Position numbers and translations under genes: made by a program
In this document: piece after piece, positions 1-9,608 of the stretch
Position numbering within the stretch: position 1 is the first letter of the stretch
Layout: each line of letters opens with the position of its first letter
Assembly: GCF_004402695.1 (NCBI RefSeq)
Contig: NZ_SOFL01000032.1
Location: forward strand, 386 to 62,734
DNA from: Cryobacterium adonitolivorans
Lineage (GTDB): Bacteria > Actinomycetota > Actinomycetes > Actinomycetales > Microbacteriaceae
Reading direction: 5' to 3'
Length of the DNA stretch: 62,349 bases
The notes under the pieces: model-generated
The model's database searches: none
The model's input: the letters and a program-made list of their open reading frames with translations, nothing else
What the model was told of the DNA's origin: nothing

Positions 1-58
1 CACCCCACACCGAGTGATTGTGCGTCACGCGGTGGCGCCACTCGGCGGAGTCGGCAAG

Positions 59-478
59 CTAGCCCGCTGGTGTGCTTCCAGCGTTGATCCGCAGCATCAC
101 TCGCTGCTTCGCGCCGGAACGGCCCAGACGTTCGATGAACATGAAAACACGGTATTCCGCACGATACTTCCCGCCGAAGACCCTGGTGAGCAGTGCCCGG
201 CTCGGATCGTCGTCGACGATCACCGCGCGGGCCTCGACGGTGACGGCGTCGTCCCGCACCGCGCCGGTGCGGGAACACGGACGAAGGTGCACCCGGGAGT
301 CGTTGGCCAGGCGCTTGACCTTGCCGCTCTCCTTCGGTGTTGTGACGATGAGATCCGCACCATCCGCAGCGATCCACACCGGGGTAGACACGGGTTCACC
401 CGTCCGGCGGAAGGTGGTCAGGGAGACGAAGCGTTCGTCGGCAATACCGGCAAGCGTTGCAGCGATGGAATCGGGCAT
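59..478 (-). CDS. PPOX-class F420/FMN-dependent oxidoreductase
   Basis: A 139-residue split-barrel protein of the pyridoxamine-phosphate-oxidase-like family. Family members bind FMN or F420 and reduce small substrates or act as cofactor-binding proteins in the cytoplasm. Family-typical stretches are the N-terminal FVSLTTFRRTGEPVSTPVW strand pair (about residues 18-36), the SGKVKRL segment and the C-terminal FGGKYRAEYRVFMFIERL helix and strand. I chose ATG at 478 over GTG at 484 because a TAGAGT -10-like hexamer (485-490) sits exactly 6 nt upstream, which predicts a leaderless mRNA. It diverges from the ketopantoate-reductase-like gene. The substrate and cofactor cannot be told from sequence. 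Confidence 0.85.
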   Translation of the reverse strand: MPDSIAATLAGIADERFVSLTTFRRTGEPVSTPVWIAADGADLIVTTPKESGKVKRLANDSRVHLRPCSRTGAVRDDAVTVEARAVIVDDDPSRALLTRVFGGKYRAEYRVFMFIERLGRSGAKQRVMLRINAGSTPAG

Positions 479-484
479 TCCCAC

Positions 485-490
485 ACTCTA
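485..490 (-). promoter_or_regulatory. -10-like hexamer, leaderless promoter of the PPOX gene
   Basis: TAGAGT on the minus strand ends 6 nt before ATG 478, the spacing expected when the start codon is the first transcribed base. No ribosome binding site is visible. Inferred from spacing only. Confidence 0.5.
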
Positions 491-548
491 AGCTGCCGGG
501 TGTCCCAATCACAATGGAATCCAGGAGCCGTCATGTCGCAGGAAACGA

Positions 549-1418
549 ATGTCTGAGCCGATCATTGCCGTTGTCGGTGCCGGGGCTGTTGGCGGCCTAC
601 TCGCTGCGCTGCTGGACCGCGCCGGCGTCGAGGTCGTGGCCGTCGCCAGGCCCGAAACCGCTCGAGCGATCGAGGCGGAGGGGATCACCATCCAGAGCCG
701 GCACTTCGGCGACGGTGTCTCACGGATCACGGCGGTGACCGAGATTCCCGACGGTGCCAACGTCATTCTCGCCACCAAGGCCTTCGCCCTGCCCGCCGTG
801 GCCGGCTCACTCGCGCACGCGCGGCCCGCCGAGGTGATCTCCCTGCTCAACGGCATCGAACACCTCGCGATCCTCCGCGAGGATGCGCCGGGAGCCTTGG
901 TCGCCGGAGCGTCGGTCGCGGTGGAATCGACGAGGCTCAGCCCCACCGTGATCGAGCATCGCAGCCCGTTCCTGCGCCTCACCGTGCCGGCCCACGCCGC
1001 CGAATCCGGCATCACTGCCGCCTGGCGCACGGCCGGCCTCGACGTCACGATGGGCGGCACCGATCAGGAAGTGCTCTGGGCCAAACTTCGTTTTCTCGCT
1101 CCGATGGCCCTGCTCACCTCGTACTGGCGGTTGCCGATCGGCGCCGCGCTCGAGCGCGACACGGCGCTCACGACCTCGCTCCTGGCCGAAGTGGCCCGGG
1201 TCGCCAGCCTGGACGGCGTGCCCACGGACGCCGGGCAGCTGGCCACGGCCCTTACCGCGCTGCCACCGTTCATGCGCTCGTCGCTGCAGAACGATCTGGA
1301 GGCGGGGCAACCGAGCGAGCTGGATGCCATCGGGGGAGCCCTGGCCCGCCGCGGCCGCAGTCTCGGTACGGACACGTCAGCTGTGGAGTCGCTGGTGGCA
1401 GACCTCACCGCGCGATGA
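549..1418 (+). CDS. Ketopantoate reductase family protein (PanE/ApbA-like)
   Basis: A 289-residue NADP-dependent reductase of the 2-dehydropantoate 2-reductase family, which makes pantoate for coenzyme A synthesis. An N-terminal Rossmann motif GAGAVGG lies at residues 10-16, a family-like LLNGIEH at 99-105, a candidate catalytic Lys at 179 (LWAKLRF), and the C-terminal SELDAIGG element. The Asn that normally follows the catalytic Lys region is not evident (KLRFLAPMALL), so the substrate may differ from ketopantoate. ATG 549 is preceded by AGGAAACGA. panB lies far away at 49.6 kb, so this is not a pan operon, and the specific symbol is withheld. Confidence 0.8.
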   Translation: MSEPIIAVVGAGAVGGLLAALLDRAGVEVVAVARPETARAIEAEGITIQSRHFGDGVSRITAVTEIPDGANVILATKAFALPAVAGSLAHARPAEVISLLNGIEHLAILREDAPGALVAGASVAVESTRLSPTVIEHRSPFLRLTVPAHAAESGITAAWRTAGLDVTMGGTDQEVLWAKLRFLAPMALLTSYWRLPIGAALERDTALTTSLLAEVARVASLDGVPTDAGQLATALTALPPFMRSSLQNDLEAGQPSELDAIGGALARRGRSLGTDTSAVESLVADLTAR

Positions 1419-1508
1419 CGGCCGGTGCGGCTACATCGCTGGGATGACATCGCGCGCACGCCGGGATGATCTGGGGTTCGGGACCCGGAGGCGGCGCAGG
1501 GGGAGCCC

Positions 1509-1514
1509 TACGCT
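1509..1514 (+). promoter_or_regulatory. -10-like hexamer, leaderless promoter of histidine kinase
   Basis: TACGCT ends 6 nt before ATG 1521, with no Shine-Dalgarno sequence in between. Leaderless initiation is inferred. Confidence 0.45.
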
Positions 1515-1520
1515 GTAACC

Positions 1521-3473
1521 ATGCCGGTTCCAGGGTTCTTCACGCGTACCGCCCCTCACCGCTGGGCACTGGAACCCGCGCTCGGTCTCCTCGTGGCCCT
1601 GGTGTGGGGGAGCCCGGCCCTCTGGACGGGCCAGACGGCGGCACTGCTGGCGGTCTGGATGTTCGCGATCGCGGTGGGCCTGTCCCGCTTCGCCCCGCTG
1701 CTGAGCCTGGCCATCGGCGCCGTCGCGACAATGGCCGTGGTCACTGCCGGAACCGGCTACCTGACCGGGCCGGACGCCGTACCGCTCCTGCTCACCTCCG
1801 GCTGCCTGGCGGTCTGGGGCGCTGGACTTCATGGGCGGAGTTGGGTCCGGTACGTCGGCCTGGCCGCAGCGCTGCTCCTCGGCATGCTCGTCACCGTCAT
1901 CCTCGTGCTGCCCCTGTCGATGCAGGAGGCGCAGGACCTGGACGGGACGCTTCGGTTCTTCGGCGACCTCGGTTTCCGGCTGGCCGGCGGCTTCCTGGCC
2001 ACGCTTGCGCTCGTGGGCGGCTGGGCGCTGGCGCTGGTCGTGCGCGGCCGGGCCGATCGCCGCAAGGCCGCAGGGCCCGTTGACGCAGACCCCCTGACTC
2101 CGGAGACCTGGCTGATGCTCCCGCAGGGGGCACCGACGAGCACGGTGACGCTCGGTATTCCGTTCCGAGGCCTCCTCGGTGCTCCGCACGGTGATCAGTT
2201 CGGTGACCGCACCGGTGGCCGGTCCGTTTTCCGCGCCGTCTCCCGGCGCACCCTCACCGTCGACGTCGGAATCGCGGTGGCCTTCTTCCTCTTCTGCCTC
2301 ATCGTCGACGCCGGCAGCGGCGTCGTGTCGTTCCTCGTGCTGGTCGGCTTCACTGCCGCCCTGGCCGTGCGCCGGCTGTCACCTGGCCTGGCCCTGGCGG
2401 TCGCCTGGGTCAGCGCCCTCGCCCAGATGCTGGCCGGGCTGCCGGTGCTCACCGGCAACTTCGCGGTGCTCGCCGTGTTGTACGCCACGACGGCGTACGG
2501 CGGCAAGCTGCTGCGTTGGGCCGGACTGGTCTCCGTCGGAGTCGGCGCCCTGCTCGCTGCGGCGTACATCGCCGTCGGACAGCAAGGCGCCATGTCCATC
2601 GGCGAGGCCCTCGCGCAGGGCGACCCGGCCGGCCTGGTCTGGTCATTCGTGGCCACCCTGATTGCGAGCGTCGCGGTCCTGGGCCTCTCCTGGACCCTCG
2701 GACTGCTCATGCGAACCTGGCAGACCGCCAGGGAGGGCCGGCTCAGCCAGAATCGAGCCGTTGAGGAACAGCGCGTCGCTCAGCGCAGCGTGGTCGTCGA
2801 ACAGGAACGCAACCGGATCGCCCGCGACATGCACGACGTCGTCGCCCACTCCCTGGCCGTCGTCATCGCCCAGGCCGACGGCGCCCGTTACGCGCGCGCG
2901 GCGAACCCCGAAGCGGTCGACGAGGCGCTGACAACGATCTCGACCACGGCGAGGGAGGCTCTGGGCGACGTGCGCATCCTGCTCACCCGACTGCGCCAGG
3001 ACGCGGCCGACGGACCGCAACCGGTGCTCGCCGACCTGGACCGCCTGGTGGCGCAGATGCAGAGCACCGGGCTCGACATCGAATGGACCACCTCGGGCAC
3101 GCCCACCACCCTCGGCTCCGGCGCCCAGCTGGCCGTCTACCGGATCGTGCAGGAGGCCCTCACCAACGCCCTCCGGCACGGTGACGCCGACCGGGCGGTA
3201 TATTTGACCCTCGCCTGGACAGACGGATGGGTTGCGGTGACCATAGACAACGCGGTGCGCCCCAGCCCGGCCGCCGACGCATCCGGCGAGCTCGGCCACG
3301 GACTCCCCGGCATGCGCGAACGGGCCCTCCTCACCGGCGGCTCCCTGACCGCGGAGCCCGTCGGTGGCCGTTTCATCGTGGCCGCGCGCCTGCCGGCCAT
3401 CACCACCACCGCCCTGGTGCGCCCCTCCGTGTTGACCCCCATCCCCGCCACGACCATCGGAGAACACCCATGA
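1521..3473 (+). CDS. Membrane sensor histidine kinase (HisKA_3 / NarL-type partner)
   Basis: A 650-residue sensor kinase. The N-terminal half holds two groups of hydrophobic segments (about residues 12-180 and 245-400) separated by a hydrophilic stretch, so the sensor is a large polytopic membrane domain rather than an extracellular loop. The dimerisation and phospho-acceptor box RNRIARDMHDVVAHSL places the phosphorylated His near residue 438. The N box is RIVQEALTNALRHG and the G box is ELGHGLPGMRERALL. The stop overlaps the start of the response regulator by 4 nt (ATGA), so the two are translationally coupled. Broken ABC transporter genes follow, which suggests the system once controlled an antimicrobial-peptide or drug efflux pump (inference). 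Confidence 0.9.
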   Translation: MPVPGFFTRTAPHRWALEPALGLLVALVWGSPALWTGQTAALLAVWMFAIAVGLSRFAPLLSLAIGAVATMAVVTAGTGYLTGPDAVPLLLTSGCLAVWGAGLHGRSWVRYVGLAAALLLGMLVTVILVLPLSMQEAQDLDGTLRFFGDLGFRLAGGFLATLALVGGWALALVVRGRADRRKAAGPVDADPLTPETWLMLPQGAPTSTVTLGIPFRGLLGAPHGDQFGDRTGGRSVFRAVSRRTLTVDVGIAVAFFLFCLIVDAGSGVVSFLVLVGFTAALAVRRLSPGLALAVAWVSALAQMLAGLPVLTGNFAVLAVLYATTAYGGKLLRWAGLVSVGVGALLAAAYIAVGQQGAMSIGEALAQGDPAGLVWSFVATLIASVAVLGLSWTLGLLMRTWQTAREGRLSQNRAVEEQRVAQRSVVVEQERNRIARDMHDVVAHSLAVVIAQADGARYARAANPEAVDEALTTISTTAREALGDVRILLTRLRQDAADGPQPVLADLDRLVAQMQSTGLDIEWTTSGTPTTLGSGAQLAVYRIVQEALTNALRHGDADRAVYLTLAWTDGWVAVTIDNAVRPSPAADASGELGHGLPGMRERALLTGGSLTAEPVGGRFIVAARLPAITTTALVRPSVLTPIPATTIGEHP

Positions 3474-4159
3474 GTGACGTCCAACCGGCGGATGCCCAGC
3501 GCATTCGGGTCGCCCTCGTCGACGACCAGGCTCTCTTCCGGGCCGGGATCCGCATGCTGGTCTCCTCACAGGCCGACCTCGAGTTCGTCGGAGAGGCCGG
3601 CAACGGCGCCGCCGGCGTCACCATGGCAGCGGCCGTTTCCCCCGACGTGATCCTGATGGACATCCGCATGCCCGTGATGGACGGCATCGACGCCACAGCC
3701 GCCATCATCGCCGCCGCCGTCGCTGCCGGCCACGCCCCGCCGCGGATCATCGTGCTCACCACCTTCGAACTGGACGAAAGCGCCAGCCGGGCCATCCGTG
3801 GAGGGGCGAGCGGCTTCCTGCTCAAGGACGCCGATCCGGAATTTCTGCTCGCCGCCATCCGCACCGTGCACGCCGGCAGTGCTGTCATCGCCGCCTCAGC
3901 CACCCGCGAGCTCTTCGCCCACTTCGACGCCCCGGCCCCCGAGCACGAGGTGCCGGTGGCCTTCACAACCCTGACCAGCCGGGAACGAGACATCTTCGCC
4001 CTCGCCTCCCTCGGCCTGAGCAACGCCGAAATCGCCGCGGGCGAGTTCCTGAGCGAGGCCACCGTCAAGACCCACATCAGCCGCATCCTGGCCAAACTCT
4101 CGCTGCGCGACAGGGTGCAGCTCGTGGTCTTCGCCTTCCAGCACCGCCTCACCCAGTAG
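3470..4159 (+). CDS. LuxR/NarL-family response regulator
   Basis: A 229-residue response regulator. The receiver domain begins VALVDDQALFRAG, has the acceptor Asp at about residue 64 (ILMDIRMPVMDG), a Thr in IVLTTF and the Lys in FLLKDAD. A C-terminal LuxR-type HTH follows (LTSRERDIFALASLGLSN, then EATVKTHISRILAKL). ATG 3470 overlaps the kinase stop, which fixes the start. The last codons and stop lie in a 16-bp tandem duplication (4145-4176). Its natural target is probably the transporter whose remnants follow. If so, the system has lost its output here or regulates elsewhere. Confidence 0.93.
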   Translation: MSDVQPADAQRIRVALVDDQALFRAGIRMLVSSQADLEFVGEAGNGAAGVTMAAAVSPDVILMDIRMPVMDGIDATAAIIAAAVAAGHAPPRIIVLTTFELDESASRAIRGGASGFLLKDADPEFLLAAIRTVHAGSAVIAASATRELFAHFDAPAPEHEVPVAFTTLTSRERDIFALASLGLSNAEIAAGEFLSEATVKTHISRILAKLSLRDRVQLVVFAFQHRLTQ

Positions 4160-4176
4160 CCGCCTCAGCCAGTAGC
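4145..4176 (+). repeat. 16-bp tandem duplication across the regulator stop codon
   Basis: Two adjacent 16-bp copies, CGCCTCACCCAGTAGC and CGCCTCAGCCAGTAGC, differ at one base. The first contains the stop codon of the response regulator. This looks like a small duplication scar at the border of the decayed transporter region. Confidence 0.8.
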
Positions 4177-4239
4177 CGTCCAGCGGATGACCCGGGACCG
4201 CAGGGAATCATCCGCACAGCCCTGCGGACTACATCCGGC

Positions 4240-4545
4240 GCCCGACGCGGCGGCAGGCACCCCGTCGCCATCGCCAGGGCGCGAGCCACCCGGCCGGAAC
4301 TGGTCTTCGCCGACGAACCCACCGGCAACCTCGACTCACGCAGCGGACGCGAGGTGCTGGCCCTACTCAAGGCGGCGAGTATCGACTACGGCCAGAGCAT
4401 CGACATGGTCACCCACGATCCCATCGCGGCCAGTTACGCCGACCGCATCCTCTTCCTCGCCGACGGCCGCCTCGTCGAAGACCAGGAACGGTCATCGGCC
4501 GAAGAGATCTCCCGCATAGTGCTCGGCATGGAGCAACGCGCATGA
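4240..4545 (+). pseudogene. ABC transporter ATPase remnant (MacB/LolD type), 5' part missing
   Basis: Only the C-terminal third of an ABC ATPase is left. In one frame one reads a worn signature region ending PVAIARARATRPE, Walker B and D-loop LVFADEPTGNLDSRSG, the H-loop MVTHDPIAASYADRI and the tail FLADGRLVED. The Walker A, Q-loop and a proper LSGGQ signature are absent, and no plausible start lies upstream; the frame merges into noncoding sequence after the regulator. The DEPTGNLDSRSG motif is typical of ATPases that partner FtsX-like permeases. The stop overlaps the following permease remnant. I read it as a 5'-deleted pseudogene. Confidence 0.8.
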
Positions 4546-5240
4546 ACGGCCCCATCCGATCCAGCGGCCCGTCCGATCCGGCCAGGGTGCAGCCACCGGA
4601 CCACGGTGATCAGCGGCGACGACGTCTCCAGCATCGGCGCGGTGCGGTCGGCACCATCGCCGTCTACGTCAGTTCGATCGTCACCACGAACACCGTCCCG
4701 ACGATCATCGCCGGCCGCACCCGCACGATCGCCCTGATGCGGTTGATCGGCTCCAGCGCCCGTGATCAGCGCCGCGCGGTGGCCAGGGAAGGACTTCTCG
4801 TCGGTGCCTGCGGCGCCGTCCTCGGCGCGATCGTGGGAACGGTGCTTCCCGCCGCCGAACTGTGGATCGCCGTGGCAGCGGGCACCCTGCCGGATCTGCA
4901 GTACAGCCTGATCGACCCGTTCCTCGCGCTGCCCGTCGTCGTTGTCGTGCTCTCGACCTGGTGCGCCGCCTGGGTGGGCTCCCGCCGGGTACTCTCGGTC
5001 AGCCCGATGCAGGCCGTCGGCGCCGCCCAGGAACGCTCGCTCAAGGAAACGGTCCAGAGGCCGGCCCGCAACGTGATCGCCGTGCTGCTGATCGTGGTCG
5101 GGGTCCTGTTCCTGGCCGGAGGCGTCGTCGTAGGCCTGGTGTCCGAGTACGGCGTACTGGTCCTGGCCGTCGGTGCCACCATCGTGCCCGCCCGGCGTGC
5201 GGTGTCCGTCGCCCCGGTGACCGCCCTCGCCGCCGGCTGA
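4542..5240 (+). pseudogene. FtsX-family ABC permease remnant
   Basis: The readable frame of 232 residues starts with about 35 residues of nonsense-like basic sequence. It then turns into a recognisable permease fragment: AVYVSSIVTTNTVPT, the RTRTIALMRLIGSSARDQRR loop, two hydrophobic segments, WVGSRRVLSVSPMQAVGA, and a last piece LAVGATIVPARRAVSV that normally closes such permeases. The N-terminal helix and much of the second half are missing. An alternate frame near 4602-4650 reads TVISGDDVSSIGAV, which fits permease sequence and shows a frameshift. Decay is the best explanation. A translated short membrane protein cannot be excluded. Confidence 0.7.
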
Positions 5241-5273
5241 ACGGATGCTGAGGAACTCTTCTCGAAACGGTGA

Positions 5274-5352
5274 TACCCTCTTTGTGTGCTGCTCGGTCTG
5301 CTCCTCCTTAGCTGCCGCGACGAGTCCTAATCTGAGGCCTCACTCGTCGCGG
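5274..5352 (+). promoter_or_regulatory. Leucine attenuator upstream of leuA (leaderless leader peptide plus hairpin)
   Basis: A -10-like TACCCT (5274-5279) lies 6 nt before GTG 5286, which opens a leucine-rich 14-codon leader. The leader end pairs with downstream sequence: CCGCGACGAGT (5315-5325) is the exact reverse complement of ACTCGTCGCGG (5342-5352). The Leu codons CTCCTC (5301-5306) are also complementary to the leuA ribosome binding site GAGGAG (5381-5386). Known biology: leucine attenuation at actinobacterial leuA. Inference: ribosome stalling at Leu codons changes which pairing forms. Confidence 0.8.
5286..5330 (+). CDS. leuA leader peptide, 14 residues
   Basis: GTG-started peptide MLLGLLLLSCRDES followed by TAA. 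Six of its first eight residues are leucine, as expected for a transcription-attenuation sensor of charged tRNA-Leu. It lies 66 nt upstream of leuA, and its last codons form the left arm of an 11-bp perfect stem. The leader appears leaderless itself, with a -10 TACCCT six nt before GTG. Its role would be cis-acting, and the peptide is not expected to function after release. Confidence 0.78.
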   Translation: MLLGLLLLSCRDES

Positions 5353-5393
5353 AGTCTGTCGTCGGCTGACCACCACTCGCGAGGAGAGATTAG

Positions 5394-7163
<1,770 letters not shown>

Positions 7164-7188
7164 CCCGCACGCGGACGCCTGTACGCGG

Positions 7189-7226
7189 ATGGCCCCGGTT
7201 TCGACTCTCGTCGGGGCCGGGGCCAT
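7189..7226 (+). terminator. Hairpin after leuA
   Basis: ATGGCCCCGG (7189-7198) and CCGGGGCCAT (7217-7226) form a perfect 10-bp stem with an 18-nt loop. No U-rich tail follows. It lies between the convergent leuA and the 7249-7956 gene and may serve both strands. Confidence 0.5.
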
Positions 7227-7248
7227 GCTGTCGCTGCGTCGGTCTAAC

Positions 7249-7956
7249 TCAGACTCGCATGGCCCGCCGCGCCTGGGTGGACGTGAGCGGCTGTGGTGTC
7301 GGCACGGGCTCGCCGGCCGGCTTGCCCAGCACCGCCGTGCAGTCATCGATCGCCTGGGCCAACAGGTCGTAGAGTCGCTCATCGGTGTCGGGAATGCACG
7401 CTTCGGCGATTCCCTGCACGGTGATGCGAATGATCGACTCTGCCGTGCGGTCGGTGAACCGGGTACGTGACCACGACCCGACGGACCCCATGAACTCCCG
7501 CGCCCAGCGTTCGGTCTGGGGTGCCTTGTCGAACGCCGCCCGCACCTGCTCTGACACGTCGACCGGGGTTCCCTCCGATGACCGCGCCAGGTGCCGTTGA
7601 CAGTTGAGGATGCCCACGGCCAGGGCCCGCTGGTGATCGGCGCTGACCACCGGCAGACCGGCCGTCGCGGCCCGGAGGGCCACGACGAGACGTACCCGCT
7701 GATCGTCGCCGCGCAGTCCGATCACGGAGGGGATCAGCATCATCAGGCGAGATCTGGCGTCATCGGAGGTGCAGTCGTTGACCATGCGCGCCAACGAGGC
7801 CAGGACCGGATGTGTGCACGCTGGATGGTCGCTCCACGCCTCACCCGACAGGTGCGACGCGAACTCCATGAAGCACGCTCCGCTGCGTGGGGACTTATGT
7901 TTGCCCCTGGAAAGGACAGGCAACAGCTCGGGCGCAGTGCCCTCGTATCGTTTCAT
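7249..7956 (-). CDS. Conserved hypothetical protein with a Cys/Glu/His motif
   Basis: A 235-residue soluble protein. I recognise the N-terminal pattern from uncharacterised actinobacterial proteins but know no function. It begins MKRYEGTAPELLP, then has a dense motif GACFMEFASHLSGE and WSDHPACTHPVLASLAR (about residues 26-56), whose Cys, Glu, Asp-His and Cys-x-His look like a metal or catalytic centre. The remainder is helical with VVALRAATAGLPVV and a Cys in ILNCQRHLA. The start at 7956 is strongly supported by AAGGAGGT about 6 nt upstream; longer frames lack a ribosome binding site. It is convergent with leuA. Confidence 0.8.
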   Translation of the reverse strand: MKRYEGTAPELLPVLSRGKHKSPRSGACFMEFASHLSGEAWSDHPACTHPVLASLARMVNDCTSDDARSRLMMLIPSVIGLRGDDQRVRLVVALRAATAGLPVVSADHQRALAVGILNCQRHLARSSEGTPVDVSEQVRAAFDKAPQTERWAREFMGSVGSWSRTRFTDRTAESIIRITVQGIAEACIPDTDERLYDLLAQAIDDCTAVLGKPAGEPVPTPQPLTSTQARRAMRV

Positions 7957-8068
7957 GGAGTACCTCCTTGCGACGTGGTTGTGCCTCAATACTGACCCCA
8001 GATTCGGGGAAAGGCGAGGCCAAAACCGGACTGGATGATAAATCCTCAGAAAACGATGAGGAAACGAG

Positions 8069-8809
8069 TCAGTGGTCTCCCTTGAGGGCGGGCTCGGGGA
8101 CCGCCTGGGCACGCCGCCGGCGCGGCCAGAGACGCAGCGGTGGGATCGAACCCCGCCGGCGCCAGTGCGGCCAACTGCCGATCGCCCGCTGCTGCGGCAG
8201 GGTCCAACCGAACCGGGCTGCGAGCACCCGGATGACGGTGGTCGCGAACACGCAGATCAGGGCCGCGACGGTGATCGGCACCTGGAACAGCACCAGGGTG
8301 ACCAGGAGCCCGCAGCCCACGAGAGCGGCGACGGCATAGAGCGAACCGACGTGCATCATGGCGATCGGCACGTTCAACATCATGTCCCGCAGTGCCGATC
8401 CGCCCACCGCGGAGACCACCCCGACGAACAGGGCGGGAATCTCCGGCAGGCCGGCGGCGAGCGCCTTGGTGGTGCCGATCACACCGAACAGGCCGATGGT
8501 CACGGCGTCCAGAGTGATGATCAGCGGGCCGAGCCGGTTGAACAGGCTCTGCAACAGCATCCCCAGCAACGCGAACGCCGCCGCGACGGGCAGGTACCAG
8601 TTGCTCAGCAGGGCGGCCGGCACCCCGCCGAGCAGGATGTCGCGCAGCAGACCGCCGCCCAGGCCCACGGTGATGCCGATGATCGAGATGCCCAGCAGGT
8701 CCATCCGGCGGTCGGTGAACCGGCCGGCGAACATCGCCCCCTGGATGGCGCCGATGGCGACGGCGACGAGGTCGATCCAGAGCGGGATGGCGAAGAGCGG
8801 AGTGGGCAC
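8069..8809 (-). CDS. TRIC-type cation channel / UPF0126 membrane protein
   Basis: A 246-residue integral membrane protein with seven hydrophobic segments arranged as two repeats. Each repeat carries the family Gly-rich element, seen as [16 protein letters not shown] and [18 protein letters not shown]. Prokaryotic members are related to trimeric intracellular cation channels that pass K+ or Na+. A basic tail (about residues 213-246) is cytoplasmic by the positive-inside rule. GTG 8809 is chosen over TTG 8815 because a -10-like TAGATA (8816-8821) lies exactly 6 nt upstream, which predicts a leaderless transcript. It diverges from recO. The ion specificity is unknown. Confidence 0.88.
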   Translation of the reverse strand: MPTPLFAIPLWIDLVAVAIGAIQGAMFAGRFTDRRMDLLGISIIGITVGLGGGLLRDILLGGVPAALLSNWYLPVAAAFALLGMLLQSLFNRLGPLIITLDAVTIGLFGVIGTTKALAAGLPEIPALFVGVVSAVGGSALRDMMLNVPIAMMHVGSLYAVAALVGCGLLVTLVLFQVPITVAALICVFATTVIRVLAARFGWTLPQQRAIGSWPHWRRRGSIPPLRLWPRRRRAQAVPEPALKGDH

Positions 8810-8815
8810 CGTCAA

Positions 8816-8821
8816 TATCTA
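8816..8821 (-). promoter_or_regulatory. -10-like hexamer, leaderless promoter of the TRIC gene
   Basis: TAGATA on the minus strand, 6 nt before GTG 8809. The last base deviates from the usual T, so this is weaker than the others in the window. Confidence 0.4.
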
Positions 8822-8885
8822 CCACGGCCGGTATGTTCTCCGGCGCGGGCGACGGCATCCGCCCGCCGGGGTGGGAGAATTGACC

Positions 8886-9608
8886 GTGCCCGTTTATCGT
8901 GATGAAGCCGTAGTGCTGCGCACCCACAAGCTGGGTGAAGCCGACCGTATCATCACGCTGCTCACCCGCCAGCACGGCAAGGTGCGCGCTGTCGCCAAGG
9001 GCGTGCGCCGCACGGCGTCGAAATTCGGCGCCAGGCTCGAGCCGTTCATGGTCGTCGACGTACAGCTCTACATCGGCCGCAGCCTCGACATCGTCAACCA
9101 GGCCGAGTCGATCGGCTCCTACGGGGCCGTCATCACCGCCGACTACGGCAGTTACACCGCCGCCAGCGCCATGGTCGAAACCGCGGACAAGCTCACCGAA
9201 TCCGAGGGGTCGCTGCAGCAGTACCTGCTCCTGGTCGGGGCGCTGCGGTCCCTGTCCAGGCACGAGCACGGCTCCGGCGCCACCCTCAACTCCTACCTGC
9301 TGCGGTCCCTGTCCATGGCCGGCTGGGCGCCCAGCTTCCAGGACTGCGCCCGCTGCGGCGCGCCAGGCCCGCACTCGGCCTTCGTGGCCCAGGTCGGCGG
9401 CATCGTCTGCGACAACTGCGCCGCCCCGGGCTCGCCCCGCCTCGACCCTGACACCATAGCCCTGCTCAGCGCCCTGCTCACCGGCGACTGGGCCTACACG
9501 GCCGGGGCCTCAGACACCACCCACGCCCAGGCCACCGGGGTCGTCGCCGCGTACACGCAGTGGCACCTCGGCCGCGGCCTTCGATCACTGGAGCACGTGC
9601 GCCCATGA
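8886..9608 (+). CDS. recO: DNA repair protein RecO
   Basis: A 240-residue recombination mediator that loads RecA onto SSB-coated DNA and anneals strands in the RecFOR pathway. The N-terminal OB fold starts [20 protein letters not shown], followed by a helical domain. A four-Cys zinc site is seen at residues 154, 157, 175 and 178 (CARCGAPG and VCDNCAAP). GTG 8886 follows GGGAG with 8 nt spacing; the TTG six nt earlier is too close to that site. The stop overlaps the uppS start (ATGA), forming the common actinobacterial recO-uppS pair. Confidence 0.96.
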   Translation: MPVYRDEAVVLRTHKLGEADRIITLLTRQHGKVRAVAKGVRRTASKFGARLEPFMVVDVQLYIGRSLDIVNQAESIGSYGAVITADYGSYTAASAMVETADKLTESEGSLQQYLLLVGALRSLSRHEHGSGATLNSYLLRSLSMAGWAPSFQDCARCGAPGPHSAFVAQVGGIVCDNCAAPGSPRLDPDTIALLSALLTGDWAYTAGASDTTHAQATGVVAAYTQWHLGRGLRSLEHVRP

